The position numbers and the translations under genes were made by a program. The notes below the pieces were generated by a model that searched no databases, was not told the origin of the DNA, and was given only the letters and a program-made list of their open reading frames with translations. A stretch of 64,000 bases of DNA from Treponema parvum (lineage in GTDB: Bacteria > Spirochaetota > Spirochaetia > Treponematales > Treponemataceae). Shown here piece after piece: positions 18,509-27,840 of this stretch. The stretch covers positions 1,116,001 to 1,180,000 of the forward strand of contig NZ_CP054257.1 of NCBI RefSeq assembly GCF_017893945.1, written 5' to 3'. Within the stretch, counting starts at the first letter, position 1; the number at the start of each line of letters is the position of its first letter.

Positions 18509-20380
18509 ATGGCATCATCATTCGCAGGAATTGAAATAGGAAAAAGGAGCCTTAACGCTCATAATCAGTCGATCACTACTGCAGGACACAATATCACCAA
18601 CGCGGGCACTGAAGGATATTCCAGGCAGCGGGTTGAAATAAAGGCGTTTGATCCGATTTACAGGCCGGATCTAAGCCGAGCGGAAGTTCCCGGCCAGATA
18701 GGGCAGGGGGCGGCAGCACAGAGCATAAACCGTCTGCGTGACGAAATGCTTGATCAGCGTATTACCGCACAGGCAAATCAGGAATCCTATTGGGCTACGC
18801 GCGAAAAATATTACGTGATGCTCGAACAGATCTATAACGAACCTGCCGATGTTTCAATACGCAGCAATATGGATAAGTTTTGGCAAGCTTGGCAGGAACT
18901 TTCCGTTCATCCTGAAAGTCAAGCTGCCAGGCAAGCCGTCGTAACGCGCGGAGAAACCCTCACGGAATCCATTCATCAAAGATGGGCTTCGCTCGCCGGA
19001 ATCGGGAATCTTTTAAACGGCGATATCGAAGCTACCGTAAAACAAGTAAATAATTTTGCAAATCAAATTGCAAATTTGAACGGTGAAATAGTACGTTCGC
19101 GAGCCATGGGAGACAACCCGAACGATCTGCTCGACCGCCGCGATCTTTTAGTTGAAAAATTGTCCGCCCTTGTAAATATTACAAGCGATCAACGCGATAA
19201 AGACGAATTTATGATCCACGTCGACGGACAAATCCTTGTACAGGGATCCGTCGCAAGAAATTTTGACGTTCAATCCGTTATCGACAACAACGGTTATTCT
19301 AAAGTTGTGTGGAAAGATACCGGAAACAACGCCTTCTTTACGGGCGGCACGCTGGGCGCTCTTATCGAATTGCGCGACGTTGACGTAAGAAATGAAATTC
19401 AAAGTCTTAATACGATGACGCTGAATTTTGCAGACCTTGTGAACGACATCCATAGAAACGCGATAGGCGCTAACGGGGTTACGGGCCAGGACTTTTTTGT
19501 ACAGCAGCCCTTTGTCACGAACGTAAACGGAAACTACGACTCTACTGGCGACGGTAACTTTGACAGCACTTACGTATTTCGCTTTACGGGAACAAACGCT
19601 CTGGACGCTCAGGACAATATAGGTCTTGAAGGCGTTATAACTCTTTCCGGTCAGGACGGGAACGTACAAGTTCCGTACTATGCGACGGATACTGTTGAAA
19701 AATTAATAAACCGCATAAACGACAGTACGGGAGAAGTAAAGGCTTATTTGGATAGAAATAACGCCCTCGTTTTAAAAGCCACGCCCGCGCAGGATGTAGA
19801 ACTTCCTGATTTTGTCATTCGCCACGTTGAAGATTCCGGTTTTTTCCTGTCGGGTTACGCGGGAATTTTAAATGGAAGCGGAGAAGAGAACGCATATGAC
19901 TTTGCTCAAGCGGATGCAGTAAACGCTCTTAACGGCGCACAGATTGCGGTGTCGCCTGTCTTAAATCCCGCGGCATATATTGAAATAAATAAAGTCTTAC
20001 GCAACGACGTCATGGGCGTCGCCGCAGCTTATCCCGACGCCGCCGGAATGATGAATCTCGGCGACGGAAAGGCCGCTGTGGATATTGCCGCGATAAGAAA
20101 CACTCCGATTATGATCGGGCGGCTCAGAACGCTTGACGATTACTTTGCGGACTCCGTCACGAACGTAGGTTTAAAGGGCGAACAGGCGGAAACAAATCTT
20201 TTAAGTCAAAACGCTCTTATGGCCGATTTGAGAAATCTCAGGGATTCAATAAGCGGAGTGAATATTGACGAAGAGCTGGCAGATATAATGAAATTCCAGC
20301 ACGGGTACAACGCGGCTGCAAAGTATGTAACCGTAGTGGATGAAATGCTTGATACGATCATAAACAGGCTCGGCGTATAG
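18509..20380 (+). CDS. flgK: Flagellar hook-associated protein FlgK (HAP1)
   Basis: First junction protein between hook and filament; in spirochetes located in the periplasm. 623 aa. N-terminal rod/hook signature FAGIEIGKRSLNAHNQSITTAG followed by NITNAGTEGYSRQRV; C-terminal helical heptad part with LADIMKFQHGYNAAAKYVTVVDEMLDTIINRLGV, which forms the coiled-coil core. A variable middle (about 330-480) contains a FliC-like inserted segment. RBS AAGGCGG precedes the ATG by 8 bases. The gene is the second of a sigma-28 operon. Confidence 0.95.
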   Translation: MASSFAGIEIGKRSLNAHNQSITTAGHNITNAGTEGYSRQRVEIKAFDPIYRPDLSRAEVPGQIGQGAAAQSINRLRDEMLDQRITAQANQESYWATREKYYVMLEQIYNEPADVSIRSNMDKFWQAWQELSVHPESQAARQAVVTRGETLTESIHQRWASLAGIGNLLNGDIEATVKQVNNFANQIANLNGEIVRSRAMGDNPNDLLDRRDLLVEKLSALVNITSDQRDKDEFMIHVDGQILVQGSVARNFDVQSVIDNNGYSKVVWKDTGNNAFFTGGTLGALIELRDVDVRNEIQSLNTMTLNFADLVNDIHRNAIGANGVTGQDFFVQQPFVTNVNGNYDSTGDGNFDSTYVFRFTGTNALDAQDNIGLEGVITLSGQDGNVQVPYYATDTVEKLINRINDSTGEVKAYLDRNNALVLKATPAQDVELPDFVIRHVEDSGFFLSGYAGILNGSGEENAYDFAQADAVNALNGAQIAVSPVLNPAAYIEINKVLRNDVMGVAAAYPDAAGMMNLGDGKAAVDIAAIRNTPIMIGRLRTLDDYFADSVTNVGLKGEQAETNLLSQNALMADLRNLRDSISGVNIDEELADIMKFQHGYNAAAKYVTVVDEMLDTIINRLGV

Positions 20381-20403
20381 GATTCGTGCAAATTTTATCG
20401 AAT

Positions 20404-20463
20404 TGCGCGTAAAGCGCGCACAAAAACGGCGTTAGGAAACCGGAATTTCCTTGTATGCCGTTC
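20404..20463 (+). repeat. Two-hairpin leader element in front of flgL
   Basis: GCGCG/CGCGC hairpin (about 20405-20419) followed by a long hairpin with arms ACGGCGT...ATGCCGT and GGAAA.../...TTTCC, ending just before the TGAGGTG ribosome-binding site of flgL. It matches the clpP leader element (3480-3542) over its whole length and in the same orientation to the downstream gene. Confidence 0.7.
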
Positions 20464-20477
20464 TATGAGGTGAATAA

Positions 20478-21722
20478 ATGAGTAGAATCAGTTCAAATAT
20501 GGCAAACACTTCGGTGCAGTTTAGTCTAAGAAACCAGGAGGCTCGCGTAAATAAGGCGAATAATCAAATGGGAAGCCAGCAGCGCATACAGCAGTTGCGC
20601 GACGATCCCATTGCTGCCGGTCATCTGGTACGTTATCAGTCATATTGGACGCGTATAAATAACTTTGAAAAAAATGCGCAAACGTTAAGCGACGCCTATA
20701 TCGTACGCGAAGGGTACATGTCGAGTTCCCTTGATATGATGCAAAGGATAAGAGAACTTGCCGTCACCGGTGCGAACGGCGTCTATCAAAAAGACGATCT
20801 TAAAAACATGGCGTCGGAAGTTGATGAATTGCTTCAACAGCTTGTCCAAAATGCAAACGCCATAAGTTCCGACGGTAACTCGCTTTTTGCAGGAACAAAT
20901 CTGAAGACAACCCCGTTTGATATTGAAATGGGCAGTATTCAAGGCTATCCGGATCCTGTTATTTCAAACGTACGATATAACGGTAATATCGATACGAATA
21001 AGATCGAAATCGATGAAAATAAGTACATAGTTTCGGACAGCGCGGGTAACCGTGTATTTTGGGCGGAACAGCAGCAACTTTACGGCGGGCGGGATCTTTC
21101 AAGCTGGCAGGCCGATGCGGACAGCGTTATTTCCGTCGACGGGACACAAGTTAAAATTTCCGCAGGAGATAACGTATACGCTCTTATTTCAAAGATAAAC
21201 GACAGCGGAGCTCCCGTAAAAGCTTCCATCGACCCTGTGACAAACGGTTTAAACCTTGTAACCACAGATCCTCATCAGCTTTGGCTTGAAGACGTACAGG
21301 GCGAGGTTTTGAGCGGACTCGGCATAATAAAGGATTCAAGTCAGAGACCGCCGTATAATATCGGCAATAACGTGCGCGTAGCAGGCGGTTCCATGTTTGA
21401 TGCCGTTATCGCTTTGCGCGACGCGATGCTTTCAGGCGATACTGAAACAATAGGCGGACGCGCTCTAGGCTTGATCGACGGCGGCATTTCAAACCTTGTT
21501 ACGCGGCTTGCAAAGTCCGGCTCCGAATATGAGCGCTTGCAGCAAAACGTTATGCGCAATTCACAGACAGCTCTCAATGTCGATCAGCAAATATCCCGTG
21601 AAGGCGATCTTGATTTTACAAAAGCCGTTACGGATATGAAGATGTTGGAATATGTTTACCAAGCGACTCTTCATACGGCGGGGCAATTATACAGAAATTC
21701 GCTTTTAAATTATATGAGATGA
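20478..21722 (+). CDS. flgL: Flagellar hook-associated protein FlgL (HAP3)
   Basis: Second hook-filament junction protein, 414 aa, related to flagellin. N-terminal MSRISSNMANTSVQFSLRNQEA and the conserved ISDDP-like block IQQLRDDPIAAGHLVRYQS; C-terminal DLDFTKAVTDMKMLEYVYQATLHTAGQLYRNSLLNYMR mirrors the flagellin end. Separated from flgK by 97 bp occupied by the leader element above. RBS GAGGTG lies at good spacing. Confidence 0.94.
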   Translation: MSRISSNMANTSVQFSLRNQEARVNKANNQMGSQQRIQQLRDDPIAAGHLVRYQSYWTRINNFEKNAQTLSDAYIVREGYMSSSLDMMQRIRELAVTGANGVYQKDDLKNMASEVDELLQQLVQNANAISSDGNSLFAGTNLKTTPFDIEMGSIQGYPDPVISNVRYNGNIDTNKIEIDENKYIVSDSAGNRVFWAEQQQLYGGRDLSSWQADADSVISVDGTQVKISAGDNVYALISKINDSGAPVKASIDPVTNGLNLVTTDPHQLWLEDVQGEVLSGLGIIKDSSQRPPYNIGNNVRVAGGSMFDAVIALRDAMLSGDTETIGGRALGLIDGGISNLVTRLAKSGSEYERLQQNVMRNSQTALNVDQQISREGDLDFTKAVTDMKMLEYVYQATLHTAGQLYRNSLLNYMR

Positions 21723-21756
21723 GTCTTGTAGCAAAATAATTTGGAGTTAAGCTTAC

Positions 21757-22206
21757 ATGGATGTTAAAACGAAGAGCATGGGGATCATTTCCGTCGACGA
21801 AGATCACGTGATCACTTTACCGGACGGACTGTTCGGTTTTGAAGATTTTAAAAAATATGCCTTGGTAGATTCGCAATACGAACCTCTGCTATTGATGCAG
21901 TCGCTTGACGAACAAGGGCTTTGTTTTTTTCTCATAGATCCGTTTCTTATCTGCAACGATTATGAAGTCGACGCGGACGATAGAATTCTTGAAAAAATAG
22001 ATTTAAAAGAACCTTCGGACGTCTGCGTTATGGCCATAGTGACGGTTCCCGCGCACGGTTCTCACGTTACGGCAAATCTTCAAGGGCCGCTTATCATTAA
22101 CCGTAAAAACCGCAAAGGTATGCAGATCGTGCTTCCGAATGATAAATATACTACAAAGTATGATATTTTAAAGGCTCTTAAGTCGGGAGGAAAGGCCCAA
22201 TGCTGA
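21757..22206 (+). CDS. fliW: Flagellar assembly factor FliW
   Basis: Small protein (149 aa) that binds flagellin and, in Bacillus, also sequesters CsrA, so that translation of flagellin matches its export. Recognised by [19 protein letters not shown] near residue 20, the [16 protein letters not shown] segment and the C-terminal [24 protein letters not shown]. It overlaps csrA by seven bases, and the pair follows flgK-flgL, the classic partner-switch arrangement. RBS TGGAG. Confidence 0.95.
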   Translation: MDVKTKSMGIISVDEDHVITLPDGLFGFEDFKKYALVDSQYEPLLLMQSLDEQGLCFFLIDPFLICNDYEVDADDRILEKIDLKEPSDVCVMAIVTVPAHGSHVTANLQGPLIINRKNRKGMQIVLPNDKYTTKYDILKALKSGGKAQC

Positions 22207-22427
22207 TCCTTGCCCGAAAAATCGACGAAAAGATCAAAATAGGCGAAGACATCACGTTGACGATTATTGAAGTACGCGGCGATCAAGTAAAGATAGGAGT
22301 AGAAGCTCCTAAAAACATAAGAGTTTTCCGCCAAGAGGTTTTTGACGCCATTCAGAGTGAAAATAAGGCGGCCGTCGCTCCCGAAAACGAGTCCTTGGAC
22401 GAAATTTCAAAACTGTTCAAAAAGTGA
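22200..22427 (+). CDS. csrA: Carbon storage regulator CsrA
   Basis: Dimeric RNA-binding repressor of translation that binds GGA in leader hairpins. 75 aa: [46 protein letters not shown] with the conserved RNA-binding Arg in IRVFR, then a longer acidic-basic tail (to DEISKLFKK). Overlap with fliW indicates coupling. Flagellin leaders with GGA sequences (for example the AAGGAGGA site before 30339) are natural targets, as in Bacillus hag; that is inference. Confidence 0.96.
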   Translation: MLILARKIDEKIKIGEDITLTIIEVRGDQVKIGVEAPKNIRVFRQEVFDAIQSENKAAVAPENESLDEISKLFKK

Positions 22428-22455
22428 CGAATCCGTACGGTGAATACGGTTTTCC

Positions 22456-22518
22456 GATTCTTTCGGTGTTCAAGAAAATAGCGCGTTTTGAAAACGAGAT
22501 ACTAAAGGCGAGGTTCCG
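22456..22518. repeat. Dispersed intergenic repeat, copy 1
   Basis: Begins TTTCGGTGTTCAAGAAAA, continues with GCGCGTTTTGAAAACGAG and ends AAGGCGAGGTTCCG. Related copies at 30524-30574 and 31370-31449 flank rdgB. It lies between the convergent csrA and tsaB genes; no gene is present. Confidence 0.65.
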
Positions 22519-22564
22519 TAGCCCTCGTTCGGACACAATACGGCTGGAAAAGCCGGGTACGGGT

Positions 22565-23242
22565 TTATTCCGAAAGATTTTTTTCAGCTTCGCTTAATCG
22601 CAAATATTCAGGTCCCTCGTAGTCCGCAAGCAGGGCTTGTTTTTTTTCTATCATTTCTTCGGCAATGGCAAATAAACTGTCCGTTGAAGGAATATTTCCT
22701 TTTATATGATTTATCGAACCTTTAAAATCCGGCAGAAGATTTTTTAGAACAAAAATAAACGCCTCATAGTCCGGCCCGCAAATGAGTAAATTTTTAAAGT
22801 TTTTAAGACTTTCTGCAAGATCCTTTGCTTCATAATCTTCTTCTTTTAGGATCGTTTTTTCACCCTCGTATGCGGCCGCATAAAACCTGTCCCGTTTTGC
22901 GTCTATAACGGGGACTATGACTTTTGAAAGATCTCTGAACGGGTACGCATAGGTTTCAAGAGATGAAATTCCGTAAATCGGAATATCGTGCGCCAATTCA
23001 ATAGCCTTTAACGCCGAAATCCCGAGCCTCAGTCCCGTAAAAGAGCCAGGCCCCTTGCACAAAACCGTATAATCAAGATACTTGCTCTCAAGATCGGTCT
23101 GTTTAAGCACGTAGTCTATCGCAGGAAGGAGATTTTCGGATTGCTTCATCGCTATATCGAATACGGCGGTTACCGTTTTATCTTCATTTTTAGCGGCTAT
23201 AAAAATTTTTCTGTTTGCACAGTCGACGGCTAAGGCTTTCAT
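22565..23242 (-). CDS. tsaB: tRNA t6A37 biosynthesis protein TsaB
   Basis: Non-catalytic partner of TsaD in threonylcarbamoylation of A37 in ANN-reading tRNAs. 225 aa of ASKHA fold: MKALAVDCANRKIFIAA, the conserved GPGSFTGLRLGISALKAIEL, ISSLETYA and PVIDAKRDRFYAAAY. The start at 23242 (MKALAV) is preferred over upstream in-frame codons that overlap tsaE; the gap to the tsaE stop is only a few bases, so translation may depend on tsaE. Together with tsaE it ends the flagellar minus-strand gene run. Confidence 0.9.
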   Translation of the reverse strand: MKALAVDCANRKIFIAAKNEDKTVTAVFDIAMKQSENLLPAIDYVLKQTDLESKYLDYTVLCKGPGSFTGLRLGISALKAIELAHDIPIYGISSLETYAYPFRDLSKVIVPVIDAKRDRFYAAAYEGEKTILKEEDYEAKDLAESLKNFKNLLICGPDYEAFIFVLKNLLPDFKGSINHIKGNIPSTDSLFAIAEEMIEKKQALLADYEGPEYLRLSEAEKNLSE

Positions 23243-23246
23243 CTTT

Positions 23247-23681
23247 TTATTCCAAGGTTCCGTAAGGCCAGTTGTCGATTTCAACGGTTCTAGTTCCGTC
23301 GTCCTCAGGTTTAAGGCGGATCACGATCGTCTTTTTAGGGAGTTCTTCCATTATTTTTTCACTCCATTCGATAATGCTCACTCCGTTTCCGTAAAGCATA
23401 TCGTCAATGCCCAAGTTTATAAAATCCTGCGCCCCGTCCAAGCGGTATACGTCCATGTGGTACAGAGGCATGCTTCCTTCGTATTCGGAAATAATGCAAA
23501 ACGTGGGACTGGTTATGGTATCCTTTACTTTTAAACCTTCCGCTATGCCCTTCGTTAACGTTGTCTTTCCCGCGGCGAGAGGCCCCTGCAATGCTATAAT
23601 ATCGCCTTTTTTTAAATATGAGGCGATTTTTTTACCGAGTTCTATCGTTTCTTCGCTTGAGTTTATTTTTAACGTAATCAG
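23247..23681 (-). CDS. tsaE: tRNA t6A37 biosynthesis ATPase TsaE
   Basis: P-loop ATPase of the t6A complex. Walker A reads GPLAAGKTTLTKGIAEGL; a TSPTF switch follows, then the MDVYRLDG segment and the IIEWSEKI motif. Starting at the first TTG (23591) would cut off the N-terminal strand before the P-loop. The frame stays open upstream and reads LITLKINSSEETIELGKK, giving about 144 aa, normal family length. No ATG exists there; the best start is a CTG at 23681, eight bases after AGGA and overlapping the previous stop as CTGA. The start codon choice is inference. Confidence 0.82.
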   Translation of the reverse strand: MITLKINSSEETIELGKKIASYLKKGDIIALQGPLAAGKTTLTKGIAEGLKVKDTITSPTFCIISEYEGSMPLYHMDVYRLDGAQDFINLGIDDMLYGNGVSIIEWSEKIMEELPKKTIVIRLKPEDDGTRTVEIDNWPYGTLE

Positions 23682-23938
23682 GGCAGTTTTCCTTCCGAAT
23701 CCATCGTAAGGATCATCTGTGACAAGGCGTTTTTTATCGGGATGAGAGGATAATCCGGAGCCTTTAAAAAAGTGATCTCCACTTCCTTGTTGCCGAGGGG
23801 GCCGGTTTCGATCGTAAAAAGTATGGGCAGCTCAAGCGTCGAGTTGGGGACTGAAACAGCCGCTTCTGCGCTGAATTTACGCCTGTAATACAATTCTTCT
23901 TGCGTGCGTTTTATTTGCCGTAGTTCAAGAATTTCCAT
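23678..23938 (-). CDS. Conserved-looking hypothetical protein, 86 aa
   Basis: A small protein beginning MEILELRQIKRTQEELYYRRKF with a charged helical N-terminus and a mixed C-terminal half. I do not recognise a family. AGGATG precedes the start. It lies between the PilZ gene (69-bp gap) and tsaE, with which it overlaps by four bases, so it is very likely a real operon member. No signal peptide or membrane segment. Confidence 0.6.
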   Translation of the reverse strand: MEILELRQIKRTQEELYYRRKFSAEAAVSVPNSTLELPILFTIETGPLGNKEVEITFLKAPDYPLIPIKNALSQMILTMDSEGKLP

Positions 23939-24007
23939 CGTAGCTAAAACATCCTGATATTTAATTTTATGGGAGCCTCGAAAAACCTCTGTCTTTGGAA
24001 GATGCCC

Positions 24008-25114
24008 TTATGTGTTAAAATTGTAAATATATGCGCATATCCTGTTCTGATCTTTGAGCGCAATTTTAATAAATTTTATATGGAGTGTAAATACGGCTCT
24101 GTCGGGAGCTTTTTCAACATCGCGAACCAAACCTATCACTCTTTCGATTTTAAAGGAATTTATCTCTCCGATTTCAAGTCCGATGTATTGATCCTTTTCT
24201 ACGGCAACGGCCGCGCTCATCGCGCATCCTTCTGCCGAAATATTCGTTAAAAACCCTTGAATGCGCTTTTCATCGGGAATATAAAGAATTTCGCCGGATT
24301 TTCCGTTATTTTTCGCTTCCACCTTTACGGACGAAAAATAACAGTCCCTGTTAAATGACAGCCGCTTTGTTCCCCTGCGGGCGAGCCGCGTCAAATCGTT
24401 CGAATGAGTAAGCAGCATTTGGAATGTTCCGTCGGTTGTAGTCTGATAACGTATGATACGCGCGTGCATTTCATACTGTGCGTTTCCCTGCAGCATAAAC
24501 ATTATCTTTATCTTTTGAAGCTCTTTGGGTCTTGCCTCTTGATCCTTAAAAAGCGGCGGAACTTGAACGTAAAGCGCGTCTTTGTCATGATTTACAAGCT
24601 TTAAAAGAAATTTCCGTTTGTGGTCGTCGATATAGACCAATTCAACCCCGTCCGGAATGTTTTTTGAAGATTTTATCTCCCGTGAAATAACGTACGCTTG
24701 CTCAAGTTTGTATATGAGGATGTACAGCAGCGCTATTTCCTTTTCTCCGGCTTTTTTTTCTTTAAGATATGAATAGTGTTTTTTGAATAAGTCCGTAAGC
24801 TTTTCAGGAGAGTGTATGAGGTATTCGATGTTCGGCGCAGCTTGTACGCGGCACATATCCCACAATAAATTTTTTTCATCTTTTGAGAGGTCGTACTTAA
24901 GAACTACGGCGTTTACGTTTTTGAGCTTTGTGGGCGCGTTTTGCTGTTTTGAAGCCCATTCGGGCGACGAATGCCTTTTTAAAATCCTTAATAAGACGGC
25001 CAACAAAAGCAAAAGGCCGATAACAGCCAAGCCGAGAAAAATAACACCTGCCCATTGCGTAACATTCTGGCGCGCAAGCAAAGGCGAGCCAGGTACTGCA
25101 GCCCAATTATTCAT
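24008..25114 (-). CDS. Membrane-anchored PilZ-domain protein (flagellar-associated c-di-GMP receptor)
   Basis: 368 aa. One membrane helix near residues 20-45 (WAGVIFLGLAVIGLLLLLAVLL), then a cytoplasmic part. A YcgR-N-like domain (about 160-240, DGVELVYIDDHKRKFLLKLVN) is followed by a PilZ domain carrying the c-di-GMP motifs: RGTKR (RxxxR) and NISAEG (D/NxSxxG). Its place directly downstream of fliD and a short conserved gene, with a 7-bp gap, suggests that it links cyclic-di-GMP to flagellar function or motility. Membrane anchoring differs from the soluble YcgR of enterics. Confidence 0.82.
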   Translation of the reverse strand: MNNWAAVPGSPLLARQNVTQWAGVIFLGLAVIGLLLLLAVLLRILKRHSSPEWASKQQNAPTKLKNVNAVVLKYDLSKDEKNLLWDMCRVQAAPNIEYLIHSPEKLTDLFKKHYSYLKEKKAGEKEIALLYILIYKLEQAYVISREIKSSKNIPDGVELVYIDDHKRKFLLKLVNHDKDALYVQVPPLFKDQEARPKELQKIKIMFMLQGNAQYEMHARIIRYQTTTDGTFQMLLTHSNDLTRLARRGTKRLSFNRDCYFSSVKVEAKNNGKSGEILYIPDEKRIQGFLTNISAEGCAMSAAVAVEKDQYIGLEIGEINSFKIERVIGLVRDVEKAPDRAVFTLHIKFIKIALKDQNRICAYIYNFNT

Positions 25115-25121
25115 GTGGCTC

Positions 25122-25715
25122 CTATTGAATTGCGCTCAAGGCTTCCGCCATATCTGCGATCCTTGGACAAATTTCATATTCCGCAATATCCCCTATCGTG
25201 ACGGTGTCTTTCGCTTCAAGTGCATTTTTAAAATCGCCTAAAATTTTAGAGAAATCTTCAAAAAAATCTTGCAGAGTTTTCGTACCGATCTTAAACACAT
25301 TAAATCTCTCCGGAAAAAGGGCGGAAAAACTTGCCGCGTGGCAAAATTGATCTATTAGGTCTGCAAGCGCGGTTATTATCTTATGCGCTTTAGGATCTTC
25401 TCCCTTTTGCAAGAGCACAGGAATTTCCATTATGTCCTTTTGCATGTCTGTGAACGGCTTTTTTAAAGACGATAAAGATTCTATAACATCATATTCTGAA
25501 ATTACGGTTAATTCAAGTCTCGTATCGGGTTTTAAAGGCTGCACGGCGATTTCGTCAAAATTTTCCGCCGGAATATTTTTGCCGTCAAGGTTTATCGCTA
25601 CCGTAGCGGCCTTGTTTTCTTCGCAGGTTTTTGCAAAGGAGCGTAAAACGTCTCCCACCGTCTTTTCGTCTTCGAGAGTTACGCCTATCAATTTGCCGTT
25701 TATGTAAAAATCCAT
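25122..25715 (-). CDS. Hypothetical protein in flagellar operon, 197 aa
   Basis: Begins MDFYINGKLIGVTLEDEKTVGDVL, a ubiquitin-like beta-grasp flavour at the N-terminus, then a helical acidic remainder. No motif that I can name, no signal peptide. It sits 22 bp after fliD and 7 bp before the PilZ gene on the same strand, so it is cotranscribed with them; a role in flagellar assembly or its regulation is inferred from position only. Confidence 0.65.
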   Translation of the reverse strand: MDFYINGKLIGVTLEDEKTVGDVLRSFAKTCEENKAATVAINLDGKNIPAENFDEIAVQPLKPDTRLELTVISEYDVIESLSSLKKPFTDMQKDIMEIPVLLQKGEDPKAHKIITALADLIDQFCHAASFSALFPERFNVFKIGTKTLQDFFEDFSKILGDFKNALEAKDTVTIGDIAEYEICPRIADMAEALSAIQ

Positions 25716-25736
25716 CTTACCTGCCTTTGTTTTACT

Positions 25737-27809
25737 CTATTGAGATCTGTTTTTGTTCATGTTGTTCGAAAAATTAGATATGCTCCGCTGCTGATTTTCA
25801 AGGCTGTTTAGAGAGCTTTCCATCTGTCCGTATTTTTGTTTTAATTCCGATTCCTTTGCGTTTAACTGCGTTTCAAGGCGGGCGATCTTTGTTTCCGAGG
25901 ATTTTATCTGCCGGTCGAGCGAACTTGTCTTATTTGCAAGTATGCCGCCGGATTGTACGTAAGCGGTAAGCTGGCGATCCAAGGCGTAGCCTATACCGGC
26001 ATCCACTATGAGGTCGCCGTCCGTATCGTAGCCGAAAATACTTTTTATCGATTCAAGGTTGTTTTCGATATTGCTGTCCAATTTTTTTTCGTCGATTTCA
26101 AGGTAGCCGCGGAGCCTTCCCGGAGAATAACCGGTAGCGCCGCCCGCCGCGTTTGTCGAAATGCCGATCTGATCCAGCATGGTTATTTCCGCCGTTTCGG
26201 AGTACCTGTACTGAGAAGAAATTATAGTCTGCAGCTGGTTTTTAACGTTTGCAAGCGAAAAATCGCTGAAAAACAGGCCGAGCTGTTTTTGCTTTTCTTC
26301 TTTTTCACTGTCCGTCAGATATTCCAATTCGTCGATTATTTCAGGCTTGTTTTGTGAAAGTATGTTTATGTCGGCTATAGTCTTATTGTATTTGCCTACG
26401 AACTCTATGAGCGCGTTTTTTGCCGCGTCTTTGTCGGGTTTTACGGTGATAATCGCAGTTTCCTTTGTCGGGTTTTTTATGTTGAGGGTGACGTTGGGAA
26501 CTACGTCGTCAATGGAATTTTCCGCTCTGCGAATGGTTATTCCCTCATATTTTATTTCCGCATCCCCTGCGGTAGAAACCGCGTTTAAAGGCGCAAAACC
26601 GGATGCGGTTTTGCGCTCATAGACTGAAAACGGCGAAACGATAAGTTCCTGTCCCGTATTTCTGTTTCGTATCACTACGGCTTCTACGCCCTGATAATCT
26701 GCAGAATTTAGCGAAACGGACAACAAACCGGTGTTTTCGTCGGTGGATAAGGATATTTTGTCGGCAAGCCGCTCGGTTCCGTCGGCAAGACGGACGTACA
26801 CGAAATTCCTGTCTTCCACGGGCTCTATAGGGCCCGTAAACTCCGGAGAGGGCAGGGCGGTTTCCGACGGTTCGTTTTGTACGGTAATACCTTGAAATTC
26901 CGCTTCGCCTGCGTCGGGCAGTGAAGGTCTGCTTAAATTTTCATTTATTTCGATTGTGACATCGACGACGGGTGCCGTTTCCACGGTAAAAGCGATGACG
27001 GAATCGGCTTTAAATTTTTGAGGAAGCTCTACGGAAAATCCGCTTCTGGGAGGAACCGTAGTTCCTTTTTCGCCCGCATAAACTTTTTTGTTTGAAATAT
27101 CGGGCAGGCCTTCCTGCTCTTCGAGCGGAGGATTCAAATTTCCCACGTCTTTCAGTTCGCTGTTTTGCTTTCCGAACAGAGTAGCTTCGGGTTTTACAGG
27201 TCCTATTATGTTTACGGATTTTGCAAATGTTAAGGCATCGTCGTTAAATTCCAAATGATTTACCGCGCCTGTTTTTAGGGACTCTATTAAAAGCGAAATT
27301 TTGCCGTTGTTCATGCCTACCGTATCGGCCTTTATAACGGAGTTTCCCCTTTTGTTCAGCGAAGAAACAAAGTCCGAAATTTTTCCTCCGTTCCATTTAA
27401 AAGAAACTTTTTTATCGTTTACCGTAAACGTGTATTTACCGCCGGGAACTATATAGTCTTTAGCAATTTCGGAAGACATAAACCTGTCGGCAGTGGCGGG
27501 AGTGATCACATCGATTTTAAACGATTCGTATTCCGCGTCGCGGTTTGCAGTTGCGGTTACGGCATATTCGTCGGTAGAGGAGGTGAGTTTATTGTTAAAG
27601 GGATTATCGAAAGAATACAGCGATTTTACGCTGGTTCGCAGAGAAGACATGTCGGAATTAACGCTCCGCCACGCACTTTGCTGCTCCTTATAATTGTCGA
27701 GATTCTCCTTCTCTCTTGTAAGAGGGATCCTCTCGACTTTCATAAGGCTTTCTACAAGATCGTTTGTCTTGTACTGATCCGATATACCAGGTATGTTTAT
27801 TCCGGCCAT
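25737..27809 (-). CDS. fliD: Flagellar filament cap protein FliD (HAP2)
   Basis: Caps the growing filament and helps flagellin fold. 690 aa, longer than enteric FliD (about 470) because of an expanded central region (about 190-420, rich in Pro, Glu and Val). N-terminal MAGINIPGISDQYKTNDLVESLMKVER and WRSVNSDMSSLRTS are typical; the C-terminal FliD_C part includes AIELVGKYN-like FVGKYNKTIADIN and SLDRQIKSSETKIARLETQLNAKE, ending in coiled coil. It follows flaG by 31 bp. Confidence 0.94.
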   Translation of the reverse strand: MAGINIPGISDQYKTNDLVESLMKVERIPLTREKENLDNYKEQQSAWRSVNSDMSSLRTSVKSLYSFDNPFNNKLTSSTDEYAVTATANRDAEYESFKIDVITPATADRFMSSEIAKDYIVPGGKYTFTVNDKKVSFKWNGGKISDFVSSLNKRGNSVIKADTVGMNNGKISLLIESLKTGAVNHLEFNDDALTFAKSVNIIGPVKPEATLFGKQNSELKDVGNLNPPLEEQEGLPDISNKKVYAGEKGTTVPPRSGFSVELPQKFKADSVIAFTVETAPVVDVTIEINENLSRPSLPDAGEAEFQGITVQNEPSETALPSPEFTGPIEPVEDRNFVYVRLADGTERLADKISLSTDENTGLLSVSLNSADYQGVEAVVIRNRNTGQELIVSPFSVYERKTASGFAPLNAVSTAGDAEIKYEGITIRRAENSIDDVVPNVTLNIKNPTKETAIITVKPDKDAAKNALIEFVGKYNKTIADINILSQNKPEIIDELEYLTDSEKEEKQKQLGLFFSDFSLANVKNQLQTIISSQYRYSETAEITMLDQIGISTNAAGGATGYSPGRLRGYLEIDEKKLDSNIENNLESIKSIFGYDTDGDLIVDAGIGYALDRQLTAYVQSGGILANKTSSLDRQIKSSETKIARLETQLNAKESELKQKYGQMESSLNSLENQQRSISNFSNNMNKNRSQ

Positions 27810-27840
27810 AGTTTAGTCTTTTTCTGCAGCCAGAACACAC

